This document shows positions 33,066 to 45,403 of a DNA stretch of 64,000 bases, piece after piece (the stretch's first letter is position 1; every line of letters begins with the position of its first letter). The position numbers were made by a program, and so were the translations under genes. The stretch is from Adineta vaga (lineage: Eukaryota > Rotifera): NCBI GenBank assembly GCA_021613535.1, contig CP075492.1, positions 16,554,001 through 16,618,000 of the forward strand, written 5' to 3'. The notes beneath the pieces are model-generated. The model was not told the origin of the DNA, did no database searches, and saw only the letters and a list, made by a program, of their open reading frames with translations.

Positions 33066-33614
33066 AACCGGCTTGTGAACAACCTTTTGCTAGGGGAGTT
33101 ACGTGATAGTTTCAAATAAGATAGGTAATAAATTCTATACCAAATGAAAACTTGTCGAAAACGGAATTTATTGATACTAAAAAGTAACAGACATCAAAAC
33201 TTTTCTCATATAGAATTTCACGACGCCAGCGGTTTGAAAAATGTAATAACATTTTTTTTCTGTATTTAAAAGCAATTATTATTTTGGGATTTCCTAGGTA
33301 GTCTTTTCAATTCTCAATACATACAGTTTTGTAGAACTTAAAGAGCTCTATCACGTGGTGTACTAATATCCAAAAAGTGCTATTATATTCTCGGACCACT
33401 GGCGCCGTAAAATTCTACATGAGAAAAGTTATCAAATTCGACAGTAAAAAGTTATGATGACTGTTGCTCTTTAGTATCAATAAATTTCGTTTTCGATGAG
33501 CTTTTATTTAATATAAAATTTACATCCTAATCTAATCGAAATTATCGAGCAACTGCTCTAGCAAAAGGTTATGCAAAATCCTGTACAGTAATAGCTTTTT
33601 TTGAATAACCGGTT
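33066..33614. mobile_element. Foldback (long inverted repeat) element
   Basis: Two ~170-base arms (about 33066-33235 and 33400-33614) are imperfect reverse complements around a ~160-base centre. Matching landmarks are CTAGGGG/CCTTTTGCTAG near the outer ends, TTTATTGATACTAAA with TTTAGTATCAATAAA, and AACTTTTCTCATATAGAATT with AATTCTACATGAGAAAAGTT. The outer ends carry AACCGG and CCGGTT. No coding frame. It is most like a non-autonomous foldback or MITE element. No obvious target duplication was found. Confidence 0.65.
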
Positions 33615-34159
33615 AATATTAAATGCCAAAAAAACTAATTGTTTTTCGATAATACTAATATGATGATTGTTGAGTATTAAATGCTTTTCAGAAAAAAAGT
33701 TACTTAAAAGTCATATTTTTAGAGGGAAATGAAAATTTGAAGAGGATTGATAAAGCAGTTTATATCATTCACAGTAATACATTAATTATATTTATGTTTC
33801 AACCTGGATCGAAAAAAGCTAGAAAAAAAACACACTACAAGATCTCTCGGAGAGAATCACAACAAAATAAAATTAAAAATAATTTCAAATCCTCAGAGAA
33901 TTCGCCACATTACATGTTGATAAGATTTAGCTCAAGAGATAATCATAATGCGACACATTTAATTGAATCTGAATCGCTTAAAGGATGTGGGTTAATAAGC
34001 GACCCTCACCCACACCCACCTCAACCCCCACAAAGAATTGAGGGTGGATGTGAGTGTTAGGTGAAACTATGGGTGAGAGTATGGACATGGATGTCGAGTC
34101 AAACTGTGATAAAATGGATGAAATAGAGTGAGGGCGAGTAAGAAAACAATTGAGTCGTT
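33615..34159. other. Boundary region outside the left inverted arm
   Basis: Non-coding. It holds G/C-strand hairpin o and, at about 34057-34135, a tract that recurs in direct orientation at about 37500-37610 on the other side of the left arm. The 107-codon open frame at 33737-34060 merely reads through this repeat. Confidence 0.5.
33981..34056. repeat. Telomere-like hairpin o
   Basis: ACCCTCACCCACACCCACC followed by TTGAGGGTGGATGTGAGTG, the C-rich arm first. Adjacent to the outer boundary of the left inverted arm. Confidence 0.7.
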
Positions 34160-37012
34160 TTTTTAATGTCAGAATGAAATAATGTTTAATGTAAATTTTT
34201 ATGGTCTGTTAATTCTTTTCATTCGTTTCAGATGTCTGCGTCGTGCATCGATTTCTGCTTTGCTGAATCGAGCTGAAAGTTTTGTAAAGATGCCATACAT
34301 AGCTGCAGCTTGGATTGGTATCATTGCACCTAACAGAAGAGCATTCATCATTGCAATTGGTTGCATACAAGCAGTTTCCTAAAAGGTTATTCTTTAGATG
34401 AAAATATAATAAGAAAAACAGAAATTTACGAAATCTTTCACATTCATAACAGCAACAGTAGATCCACTTGTAACACCAGTCATAGTTACACCTGATACTG
34501 TTGAAAACAAAAACAAGTGAAGAAATAAATTATTTCTTATTTAAATTAAAAACTAGACATTTTTTCTTACAAGTTGTTGTTAGAGGTGAAGATGTTGCAG
34601 TTGCAGTTGCTGTTGTTGTTGTTCTTGGAGTTGTAGTTATTATAACAATTCCGGTTGTAGTTAACTATCAAAATAGAGATGGAAAATTTGATAAAAAAAA
34701 ATGATCATAATCTTACTAATGTATTAATACTAGTTGTTGATGTTCCTCTTGTTGTTGCTGTTATTGTAGTAAAAGGTGTCGTCGTCGTTGTTGTTGTTGA
34801 TGAAACAGCAGGATTCCAAATATTAAAAACCCAAAATGTTTTATCAGTGATTGGAGCAGATTCAGGATCTTAAACAAAATGTTATTTTTCCACATAATAC
34901 CATAGATAAATTAACTTACGACAAAATTCACTTCCACTAGCCACACCTAAAGATCAATCAAAGATGAAATATTTAAAGAAAAATCTTCTTTCATACCACT
35001 ATCCATATTAACATAATACGAATGTCCTGGAATCCATGGTGCAACTGGAAAACGAATAACAACTGTCAAACCAGTATATGTTACTTCTGTTTGCCAACCA
35101 CAATCAAATTGTTGTACAAGTGTCGGACTACCAGTAGTGGAATCATAGAAAGAAATATATGTACCATTACGTGTTGGACGACTAACTGATTTTGTTGCTA
35201 AAAACGAAAGAAATTCATATTATAAAGTTTCGAAGAAATATTTTACTTTGAAAAGAAAAGAGAGTATGATTTTGAAATACTGTGCCAATTGGTGATGCTG
35301 AACCTTGAACTAAGCTTGGGTAAACAATATCAGGTGATCGAAAACCAACTAAAAATGTAATACACCATTGATTTGATTGAAGACTATTATTATCAACAGC
35401 TCCAAAACAAACACCTTGCGGACCATATTGACTTTGCATTGGAACCCAACTAAGAATTATAGTAAATATGCCTACAAATTACAAATATTAAATGAAACAA
35501 AAATAATTCTTTGATAAAAGTACAAACCGGATGATGGATTAAGAATTTTACTTTTTGTCATTCCAACTGGTACACTAGATACATAGTCAACAATAGTTTG
35601 TCCTGGACAAAAAACTTGTATGATAACAGTTTCGGTAATATTATCATTGGGCATTACACCAATACATGCTTACAAAAAATAAATAATGAAAAATAATCAA
35701 AGATTCATTAATAATAAAAGTCACATATACCTCGATTTGGTCGATTACCGATAATAAGTGGGGATATAGAACAAGAAGTTGGTTTTGCATAACCATAGAA
35801 AAGAAATTGAAGAGGAACAGAACTCATTGGTGTATTTGATGTAACTGCTGCACTGTTATAAAAATCTTCAATTTGTAAAGTAACTCCTGCATAATAATTA
35901 ACTCGTACAAGTGTAAATACAATAGTGCAATTCTCTGGAAAAAGAACAGCACCAGGTACACCGTTGCACATTCCACCACATTCATCAAAGTTATTGATAG
36001 TGGTTGTTGCTAAAGTCGCCCATCGACATCTTAATATATCATCCCTATCAAAATCATCCATTTGAACAACATGTTGATGTTGAACATTTACTTCTTTATA
36101 GATAACTGGAAGATTGGTAGCAATAGGACTATTATTTAGAAGACCATCGGGTCTAAGAGCAGTATTGACTCTGGCGGCAACAGACCAGGTTCCATAAGAA
36201 CCAACAACAAGTTCGAAAACCCAACAACAGGTGGCGTAAGCAAGAGTGAATCCACTGTTGAGTGGTATTGTATATGTTTTATAATATTCACCCGATGCAA
36301 CATCCATAGGAGCACTGTAATCAGTACAATAGGCCGGTATGGGCATATCAGGTGAATAACCAGTACAGCTACCAGCGACGCACTTCAGATCCTCGACATT
36401 ACCTAGCAGTGGAGTTTTGGCAGCAATCACACCATCGTCGCAGCGAGGACTATAAAAACTACGACGCCATGACCATCGTTCTCGTATGATCACATCTACT
36501 GAACTACCAGATGGAGTAGTATTGTACGGACGCCTTTGAACAACTGACTATATAGAAAATGAATGGAAATTCTTAATAACTAACCATGTAATTGTTCCAC
36601 CACGAAAATGATCAGGATGAACACTAGAGATGTATAGGAATAAACCAATGGCAAAAACTTGATTAACAACCATCTCTATTCAAATATATGAAAAAAATTA
36701 AAATGAAGTATAGATGCAGTGAAGTTGCGCTTTTATATTTCTACTTTTCTTCAATTGCGAAGAAAGGTAACAACAAAATAAAAGTACCTATTTTTCAGTA
36801 CCTGTCATTAATAGTGCATCTGAATAGCTTTTGCGCAATGAAATTCATAGTGTTGATCAATTTCTTTGATGCATTTTTAAACTTCAAAAGGTAATGCAAC
36901 ACCTCAGGCATAGACATATTTATCGAAGAAAAGCAATTTCTTTTGTTGTGAAAAGAATTGACGATTAGTTGTCAAGATGAATGTATTCAGACTATTAACT
37001 ATAACGTATTAG
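34160..37012 (-). repeat. Left arm of a ~2.85 kb inverted duplication
   Basis: Reverse complement of about 39972-42812 at roughly 96% by eye. Similarity ends outward at the AACATTATTTCATT region and inward at TATTAACTATAA. The arm contains one complete gene plus about 340 bases upstream of it. Confidence 0.85.
34199..36673 (-). CDS. Single-pass secretory-pathway membrane protein, left-arm copy
   Basis: Mirror of the gene at 40304-42775 with the same ten-exon structure: exon 1 is 36673..36585 (89 bases) and exon 2 is 36533..35731 (803 bases), the same lengths as the right copy. It would encode 655 residues, one more than the other copy, because the Thr-rich exon has one extra codon. Signal peptide, HFRGGTITWRP opening, Cys-containing ectodomain (CWVFELVVGSYGTWS, ECGGMCNGVPG), Thr-rich stalk, a membrane segment near the C-terminus and a basic tail. 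No stop or frameshift found. Differences from the right copy are mostly silent or conservative, suggesting that both are still under constraint or that the duplication is young. Family not recognised beyond rotifer-like secreted proteins with the GGTITW opening. Confidence 0.78.
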
Positions 37013-37489
37013 GGGAGGAAATCGGTGATGGTGAAGAACCTTCCAGACTGATAACTTCATATGAGAGAAAAAGACGGGAGACACAAAGATGTTTGTCCTT
37101 TAAATTTTTTATATATACTACAACATATCCTGCCGGGTATATCTAAGATAGAAGGACTTATACTATGTAGCATTCTAAATTCACTTGTTCTCTTACAGTT
37201 CCCGATGCAAAACCTATTCTTTCTCGCATAGATCCCGCTGCAACTCTATGTCAACTTCGGTTCGCACCAAAAAAGCCTTAGATTTTAGGTTAAAATTCCA
37301 TGTATGACGACTACACCCACGTCGAAACCCTCAAAATATTTATTTGATTTATTCGATTTTAAGCTGTGTATATGTCAATGTTCCCTCGAGTTTAGTGAGG
37401 GTCTTATGGAAGAAAACAGTTTCTTTATAAGTTTGTAATTCGTGTCACCTACTAAAGGTCAAAGAAGCATCAGTGAGGAGTGGTTTGAA

Positions 37490-37610
37490 ATCATCAAATT
37501 GGACGAGTGAGGAGCTGGGTGTTGGGTGGAACCATGGGTGGGGGTACAGAGTTGAGGGTGTGGGTGGGAGTATGGACATGGGTGTCGGTTCAAAATGGAT
37601 GAAACAGTGG
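37490..37610 (+). repeat. G-rich tract q, direct copy of the one at 34057
   Basis: Contains GTTGAGGGTGTGGGTGGG and then GAGTATGGACATGGGTGTCG and AAAATGGATGAAA, which match GAGTATGGACATGGATGTCG and AAAATGGATGAAA at 34078-34120 in the same orientation. The two copies bracket the left arm. Confidence 0.7.
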
Positions 37611-37616
37611 TTTGTT

Positions 37617-39142
37617 ATCCTTTACCCCAAATTCTGGTCCCCAGATTCATCCCCAAATGTTAGACCTACTTGGCGTAATGAATCAAGAAGTTTAGAAAAT
37701 GGTGACTAACTGGGGATTTTTCAGACGAAAACCATCTTAGTTCAAGCTAGATTTAAGGTAGATTATACTTTGGCTCACTTTCTGGTCCCCAGAAACATCA
37801 GCACATATGGCCCCAACAAAGGGACGACAAATCAATTATTGTTGGTTCTGGTAATCAAATAGGGTGTTTTCTTGAAAAAATATGTATCCCCATGTCGACC
37901 AATCCCATACTCGGGTCCAATCGGAAAGCATAGGATTTTCTCGGATTCCCGATGACGGAATCGCATTGGAATCCGTCGGATCAACGGATCCCATCGGTTC
38001 CTATTAACGACGTGCGATGGTATCCAGTATCAAGGAACCGATCGGATCCTAGTATCGTGAACACCTGATTTCCACCATATTCCGATAAAATCCAACGAAT
38101 TCCAACATAAATGTTAAAATGAATATTATAAACAACCAAAAAGACGCATTAGATGAACCTGAAAAACGATATTCAAACTATTTGACGCTATTTATGAATA
38201 TACATTACCTAACTCCCACTGAAATACATATTTTCGAACCATTCACATTTTAAGCCGACCGTATTTTTCTTATTTCATACCTCATAACTCCATCATAAAG
38301 TATCATCCAAATAAATCTACGGCATCCACCATCTTAACAACCACAGCGCTGGTAACAGCGAGCGTTCTTCAACAATCTACATATAGCACAACAATAGATA
38401 TTCTCCATTGTCGTCTTCTATGACTACCAATTCCCACTGAAAACATTTGCTTAGCTAATATAACTGCCAGTTTCGTGCTTTCGCCAAGGCAACACTACCT
38501 ACCGATGTGCAAATACTGCTTATGAAAATAATTAACACTGCCAGGCGTCTCCAACAACTCAGAACGACATACTCAAAAGAAACGCAAACATCAACTCGCA
38601 TTTCTAACTATATCCACCGAAACACTCGGTTAATTCTCCACAAAACAACTTTCACATTAACATTCTTTCATATATTTCATGTCCTACGATTCTGAGAGCC
38701 AGAAAAATAGATCAGATTCCTCCATACCCTCCCTAAGCTACTATACAATCTACATAATCAACAATCCATCCTAAACCAGTCCAAACGAATCATACTCTAA
38801 TCGAGCATATACGAAATATAAGTAAAGGATTTTGAATCGAAAATATCCAGAGAAATCCTTCGTGACAGATATGAAGTGAATAATTAAAGGATTTTTAATC
38901 CGGGAAAAGACGAAGAAATTAGTTGTTTTCAAATTTTTTTAAATTCATTGGATATGATCGGAAGTGTAGTGGATTCCGACAATCGGATTGGTTGACATCT
39001 GTTGAACACACATATATATATGATATAAATATAGAAAAAAACTCCCAGTTGGTTACCAGTTTTTATATTCTTTGGTTAATTACCCCAAGTGGGGACTCAA
39101 TTCGGGGACGAATCTGAGGACCAGAATTTGGGGTGGGTGTAA
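37617..39142. mobile_element. Putative non-autonomous element with ~35-base terminal inverted repeats
   Basis: The left end ACCCCAAATTCTGGTCCCCA reappears as its reverse complement at about 39117-39140 (CTGAGGACCAGAATTTGGGG). Matching continues inward over the CAGATTC(A/G)TCCCC stretch with a few mismatches. The interior is less AT-rich than its surroundings, has GGATCCGAT-like palindromic bits at about 37930-38060 and no frame longer than about 62 codons. No clear target duplication. Confidence 0.5.
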
Positions 39143-39971
39143 ACGTGTGAAAGTGGATAATGTAGCGTGCGTCTGGATGAGAAACAAATTGGAGTGGTTT
39201 CCTCGTATATAAAGTTGCTGAATCAGTTGGTCTCACCTTTGGCACACGCAGGAAATACCTGTCTTCTACAGTCGAGGGTAAAGTGATTCGGCACGACGAG
39301 CGTTACTTGTTGATAAAACCAAAATCAGCTAAATTACTTAACAATACCTTAAACTTTAAATGTTCGTGTCACTAAATTATCGTGAAGAAATTTTATTTCT
39401 TATGATGTATTTATTTATACCCGATATTTTTTTGTTCAAGAGTTTGATCACATTGAGCAAACGCGTATATGAATTTATTAATTTCGACTCCATGAAAAAT
39501 GTTATCGGATAAGAGAAGTAAATAACTGATTATAAAAACAACCCTATCGCATATTTAAAAAATATGATAATCTAGTTTCATTTATCTATTAACTTTCTAA
39601 TGCTTATAAACATGTCTAGAATTCAGTTGATCGGTGAATTAAAATCAAATAGACTGAAAGGTGTGACTGAGAGTGAGGATGAAAGGGAAGCTGTTAGGCA
39701 GTCAATCAATATGCGTGTAGTTAAAAAAATGTCATTGAGACAGAGTGATCAGAAACACGGAAAAATATAATTTCTTTCTTTTTTTACGCCCCAAATACGC
39801 CTGCAGTTTTTTTTATTGTTTTTCCATTTTTCATCTACAACATATCTATTGACGAGAATGAGAGAATTATTGAAAACCGGTACGTCGTAAGGTTATCATT
39901 GGAGAAAGCGGTCACGCAGATATCTGTAAGAAAAGAACTTTTCCAAGTAACGCCAAATACAATAAATAGTA
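39143..39971. other. Spacer DNA inside the palindrome, no gene
   Basis: Mixed-composition sequence without coding or RNA features that I can support. Confidence 0.45.
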
Positions 39972-42812
39972 CCTTATAGTTAATAGTCTGAATACATTCA
40001 CCTTGACAACTAATCGTCATTCTTTTCACAACAAAAGAAATTGCTTTTCTTCGATAAATATGTCTATGCCTGAGGTGTTGCATTACCTTTTGAAGTTTCA
40101 AAATGCATCAAAGAAATTGATCAACACTATGAATTTCATTGCGCAAAAGCTATTCATATGCACTATTAATGATAGGTACTGAAAAATAGGTACTTTTATT
40201 TTGTTGTTACCTTTGTTCGTAATTGATGAAAAATAGAAATATAAAAGCGCAACTTCGCTGCATCTATACTTCATTTTAATTTTTTTCATATATTTGAATA
40301 GAGATGGTTGTTAATCAAGTTTTTGCGATCGGTTTATTCCTATATATCTCTACTGTTCATCCTGATCATTTTCGTGGTGGAACAATTACATGGTTAGTTA
40401 TTAAGAATTTCTATTCATTTTCTATATAGTCAGTTGTTCAAAGGCGCCCGTACAATACTACTCCATCTGGTAGTTCAGTAGATGTGATCATACGAGAACG
40501 ATGGTCATGGCGTCGTAGTTTTTTCAGTCCTGGCTGCGATGATGGTGTGATTGCTGCAAAAACTCCACTGCTGGGTAATGTCCAGGACCTGACGTGCGTC
40601 GCTGGTAGCTGTACTGGTTATTGGCCTAATATGCCCATACCGGTCTATTGTACTGATTACAGTGTTCCTATGGATGTTGCATCGGGTGAATATTACAAAA
40701 CATATACAATACCACTCAACAGTGGATTCACTCTTGCTTACACCACCTGTTGTTGGGTCTTCGAACTTGTTGTTGGTTCTTATGGATGGTGGTCTGTTGC
40801 CGCCAGAGTCAATACTGCTCTTCGACCCGATGGTCTTCTAAATAATAGTCCTATTGCTACCAATCTTCCAGTTATCTATAAAGAAGTAAATATTCAACAT
40901 GAACATGTTGTTCAAATGGATGATTTTGATAGGGATGATATATTAAAATGTCGATGGGCGACTTCAGCAACAACCACTATCAATAACTTTGATGAATGTG
41001 CTGGAATGTGCAACGGTGTACCTGGTGCTGTTCTTTTTCAAGAGAATTGCACTATTGTATTTACACTTGTACGAGTTAATTATTATGCAGGAGTTACTTT
41101 ACAAATTGAAGATTTTTATAACAGTGCAGCAGTTACATCAAATACACCAATGAGTTCTGTTCCTCTTCAATTTCTTTTCTATGGTTATGCAAAACCAACT
41201 TCTTGTTCTATATCACCACTTATTATCGGTAATCGACCAAATCGAGGTATATGTGACTTTTATTATTAATGAATCTTTGATTATTTCTCATTATTTATTT
41301 TTTGTAAGCATGTATTGGTGTAATGCCCAATGATAATATTACCGAAACTGTTATCATACAAGTTTTTTGTTCTGGACAAACTATTGTTGACTATGTATCT
41401 AGTGTACCAGTTGGAATGACAAAAAGTAAAATTTCTAATCCATCATCCGGTTTGTACTTTTATCAAAGAATTATCTTTGTTTCATTTAATATTTGTAATT
41501 TGTAGGCATATTTACTATAATTCTTAGTTGGGTTCCAATTCAAAGTCAATATGGTCCGCAAGGTGTTTGTTTTGGAGCTGTTGATAATAATAGTCTTCAA
41601 TCAAATCAATGGTGTATTACATTTTTAGTTGGTTTTCGATCACCTGATATTGTTTACCCAAGCTTAGTTCAAGGTTCAGCATCACCAATTGGCACAGTAT
41701 TTCAAAATCATACTCTCTTTTCTTTTCAAAGTAAAATATTTCTTCGAAATTTTATAATATGAATTTCTTTCGTTTTTAGCAACAAAATCAGTTAGTCGTC
41801 CAACACGTAATGGTACATATATTTCTTTCTATGATTCCACCACTGGTAGTCCGACACTTGTACAACAATTCGATTGTGGTTGGCAAACAGAAGTAACATA
41901 TACTGGTTTGACAGTTGTTATTCGTTTTCCAGTTGCACCATGGATTCCAGGACATTCGTATTATGTTAATATGGATAGCGGTATGAAAGAAGTTTTTTCT
42001 TTAAATATTTCATCTTTGATTAATCTTTAGGTGTGGCTAGTGGAAGTGAATTTTGTCGTAAGTTAATTTATCTATGATATTATGTGGAAAAATAACATTT
42101 TGTTTAAGATCCTGAATCTGCTCCAATCACTGATAAAACATTTTGGGTTTTTAATATTTGGAATCCTGCTGTTTCATCAACAACAACAACAACGACGACA
42201 CCTTTTACTACAATAACAGCAACAACAAGACGAACATCAACAACTAGTATTAATACATTAGTAAGATTATGATCATTTTTTTTTATCAATTTTTTTATCT
42301 CTATTTTGATAGTTAACTACAACCGGAATTGCTATAACAACTACAACTCCAAGAACAACAAGAACAACAGCAAATGCAACATCTTCACCTCTAACAACAA
42401 CTTGTAAGAAAAAATATCTAGTTTTTAATTTAAATAAGAAGTAATTTATTTCTTCACTTGTTTTTGTTTTCAACAGTATCAGGTGTAACTATGACTGGTG
42501 TTACAAGTGGATCTACTGTTGCTGTTATGAGTGTGAAAGATTTCGTAAATTTCTGCTTTTCTTATTATATTTTCGTCTAAAGAATAACCTTTTAGGAAAC
42601 TGCTTGTATGCAACCAATTACAATTGTGAATGCTCTTCTGTTAGGTGTAATGATACCAATCCAAGCTGCAGCTATGTATGGCATCTTCACAAAACTTTCA
42701 GCTCGATTCAGCAAAGCAGAGATCGATGCACGACGCAGACATCAGAGACGAATGAAAAGAATTAACAGACCATAAAAATTTACATTAAACATTATTTCAT
42801 TTTCACATTAAA
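39972..42812 (+). repeat. Right arm of the ~2.85 kb inverted duplication
   Basis: Reverse complement of 34160-37012. Similarity begins at TTATAGTTAATA inward and ends about 37 bases after the gene's stop codon. Confidence 0.85.
40304..42775 (+). CDS. Single-pass secretory-pathway membrane protein, right-arm copy
   Basis: Ten exons with consistent phases: 40304..40392, 40444..41246, 41309..41449, 41506..41730, 41780..41980, 42031..42057, 42109..42260, 42313..42403, 42477..42532, 42596..42775; 654 residues. Exon 1 is a signal peptide (VNQVFAIGLFLYISTVHP) followed by HFRGGTITW. The ectodomain (about 30-500) has paired cysteines (CDDG, CVAGSC, CTDY, CCWVFELV, ECAGMCNG) and N-glycosylation sites. 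Exons 7-8 form a Thr-rich mucin-like stalk. Exon 10 has the membrane segment (ITIVNALLLGVMIPIQAAAM) and a basic tail rich in Arg and Lys. Type I surface protein; ligand unknown. It is transcribed away from its twin at 34199. Confidence 0.85.
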
Positions 42813-45090
42813 AATGAACATTTCGATTTTCAAATTTGATCAATAAAGTGTGGTGTTTTTTTTAAAGAAATAAACAAGATAACGCTCGTCGAGAGTGACT
42901 CACTTTATCTCCGACTGAAGGGTTAACGTCAGCTAAATTTTCTGTTTTGCTTCACCAAAGAAGTTTTCATTTTAGAAATGTCTTTTCAGTAATTTATGAA
43001 GTAATTTTGTCACAGCTAACTATACGTGGCAGAAAAGTATTTTATACAGCATATATATGGTGGAATAGAAATTTATTGAAAACGAATCTAAATTAAAAAT
43101 GAAAATAAAAGTTAAATCTTGTCGTGGAGCACTATGCTCCAGGGCATAGCGAAAAAGAAATCGAATACAAAATGAAAAGTAATATGTAAAATTTGTTATT
43201 AATATTATATCGTATTTATATAATTTCATAAAGAAAATCAAAATATTTTTCGTTAAATATTTATAATCAACATATTTATGTTTATACTTTATATTTTCTT
43301 TTGTTTCATTAACTCTAACCTCTCTATTTTATATATTACCATCACCAACCAATATAGAAGAGAGTGTTTCTCTTCATTTAGAAAAAGTCTTCGACTTATT
43401 CTTTTGTTCACTATCTAATTCAGTTGATATTTATATTATATTTTGAAATATCATTCATATGAAATATCGTCCTTGTTTAATGTCTTTTTTTATAAAAACG
43501 CTCTTGTCATCTATTCTATATTGTATTTCTCTATTCTTCACCTTGTCTTTTTATCATTGCTCGTTCTTTTTGCTCCCTTGTTCTGTATTATATGAAACAT
43601 TACTGAAGTATGAAACAATGTAGAGAACAGATTATATTGAGAATAACAATAATTCTATTATTCTCGTTTGTCATTGAAATCATAAATAAAAAGAAATAGA
43701 TGCTACACTAGTAACAATAATGATATTTTTCATTAATTAAAATCCATTTTTTCGAATTTAAATGAAGTGAAAATAAAGTAGAATAATGAAATTTATATCG
43801 ACGTACAATTTAGTCGGAATTATATCTCTAAAATAATTATTAAAAGTGTTATTAAATGATTTCTAAACTATTAATTAAATATTTGTATAAATTTTATATC
43901 TTGTTATTTTTTCATTGTGATCTTGCAATAAAACGTCGGTTATTGTGCGTAAAAGCCATATCACTATACATTTTGCTTCATGACATAAAAGAAAAAGAAT
44001 GATGACTGATCGATTGCTCTGACATGAGTTGTTTTTTAAAACAAAATATTATGTATATGATAGGTAACTATCATTTCAAGTGTATTGACAGATTAGAAAT
44101 GGTTTTTACCAGTCCTAATCGAAATGATATATTACCTTCAATAACATATTGTGTGAATGATCGATATTTTGTCTTACGGTATTCATCTTTTATAAAAAAA
44201 AAACTTAGTTTTATTTATGTTAAATATAGAATAAATTATTAAAAAAAATCAAAGAAAGGATGGGAAGCTTTTTACTATTGAATGAAATAATTTCTTTGAT
44301 ATTTTTTTGTAAAAATTTTCACTAAGATACATTGACACTTTTCATACGGAATTATTGTTGTACTAGAAATATTAGACTGGATGATTTAAGAGGAACAAAT
44401 GTTCAGAAAGATCGTGTTTTGACTTTGAAAAAGGTTATTCTATCAAAGCAAACTCTTGATACCAGCAATAAAAAATGTCGTCGGTTTTCAATAAATTCTT
44501 AAAGGTTATTTGATGGTACTAATATAGTATAGCTATACTCGATTATTATTACTACAACTGATATGTGAGTGACGATATCTTTTTCGTTTCTACTTTCATT
44601 CATGACTATTGGATTTGCAATGCAAACGGGGTACATCGTATCACAATCTCACTAGTTTCCTTTTATATTGTTTTGTTTTTAAATCTTTTTTTTGTCGTGG
44701 AAAAGTTTATCGTGTCTAGGTATGTTCTTATACGTTTCATTCTATTAAGAATAATGAAGGTAATGATCTGTTGACCTTCTTTTCTCATTATTTGATTATA
44801 TTGAACATATTTTCATACGTCAGAAAAAATGAAGGTAATATGAAGATTAACGCAAAACACATAAACAAATTTATCCTCCACATCTTCACCCTCTATTAAC
44901 CGTGCTCAAATTTGAAACATAACAAAGTGTGCGAAGAACAGTAGTATTATTTTTTTCTCCGTCCTACGCACTAGATCAATATATATATATATAGCAAAGT
45001 ACGCCAGTCAAAATTACATACATCTACAACAAGTAACATCAACGGATTTATTTACATTCTTTCGACTATGATCAATACTAAATCCCCAAC
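42813..45090. other. AT-rich intergenic, nothing recognised until the peptide gene
   Basis: Very AT-rich with no credible frames. TATATATATATAG at about 44982-44994, roughly 100 bases upstream of the peptide ATG, is a good TATA-box candidate. A weak hairpin relic (CTTCACCCTC) is at about 44884. Confidence 0.5.
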
Positions 45091-45403
45091 ATGGTCTCTA
45101 CTACCAAACTGATTTATGTTCTTGCTGTTTTCATTGCTGTGATAGCTGTATCTATGGCATGGAACAATGAGGAAAGTAATGAAGATGCTATGAGTATTGG
45201 CTAGAAAAATTTGATCCTTCGCAAGCTCATGGAGCAGACATTTGGCAAACGTAGATCTTGCGATAGTGCTTTTGGTAGTATTTGTACTACGCCAGATTCA
45301 ACTTGTTGTAAGGACGAATAATGAAGGTACTTGCCGTCGTCATAGGTATTACAAAAATGGGTGATTGGTTGATGGTACTGGCTATGTTTGTGTACGCCAC
45401 TGA
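45091..45403 (+). pseudogene. Broken gene for a secreted Cys-rich (cystine-knot-like) peptide
   Basis: ATG 45091 opens a clear signal peptide (LIYVLAVFIAVIAV) and an acidic propeptide that ends in a stop (TAG 45202-45204). In the same frame beyond it come a dibasic processing site at about 45247-45258 and the first four cysteines at 45259, about 45280, and an adjacent pair at 45304 and 45307. A stop follows at 45319-45321. The last two cysteines (45332 and 45389) lie one frame over with another stop at 45362-45364. The cysteine order C-C-CC-C-C with a prepro layout is that of inhibitor-cystine-knot peptides, which include toxins, antimicrobials and neuropeptides. Two nonsense codons plus a frameshift make it a pseudogene as written. 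A small intron (about 45417-45475) appears to lie in the 3' UTR. Role unknown. Confidence 0.6.

Larger units (their letters stand above)
36674..40303. other. Palindrome spacer and divergent upstream regions
   Basis: Lies between the two divergent start codons. The first and last ~335 bases are the arms' shared upstream DNA. The unique middle has a G-rich repeat tract (37490-37610) and a putative TIR element (37617-39142), then about 800 bases without a recognised gene. No coding frame is credible. Confidence 0.6.

Noticed and set aside
33737-34060. 107-codon frame ending in a His-Pro stretch
   Set aside because: The second half is hairpin o; no family resemblance in the first half.
34501-34873. 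Val-rich plus-strand frames in the left arm
   Set aside because: Antisense of the Thr-rich stalk exons (ACA/ACT read as TGT/AGT complements).
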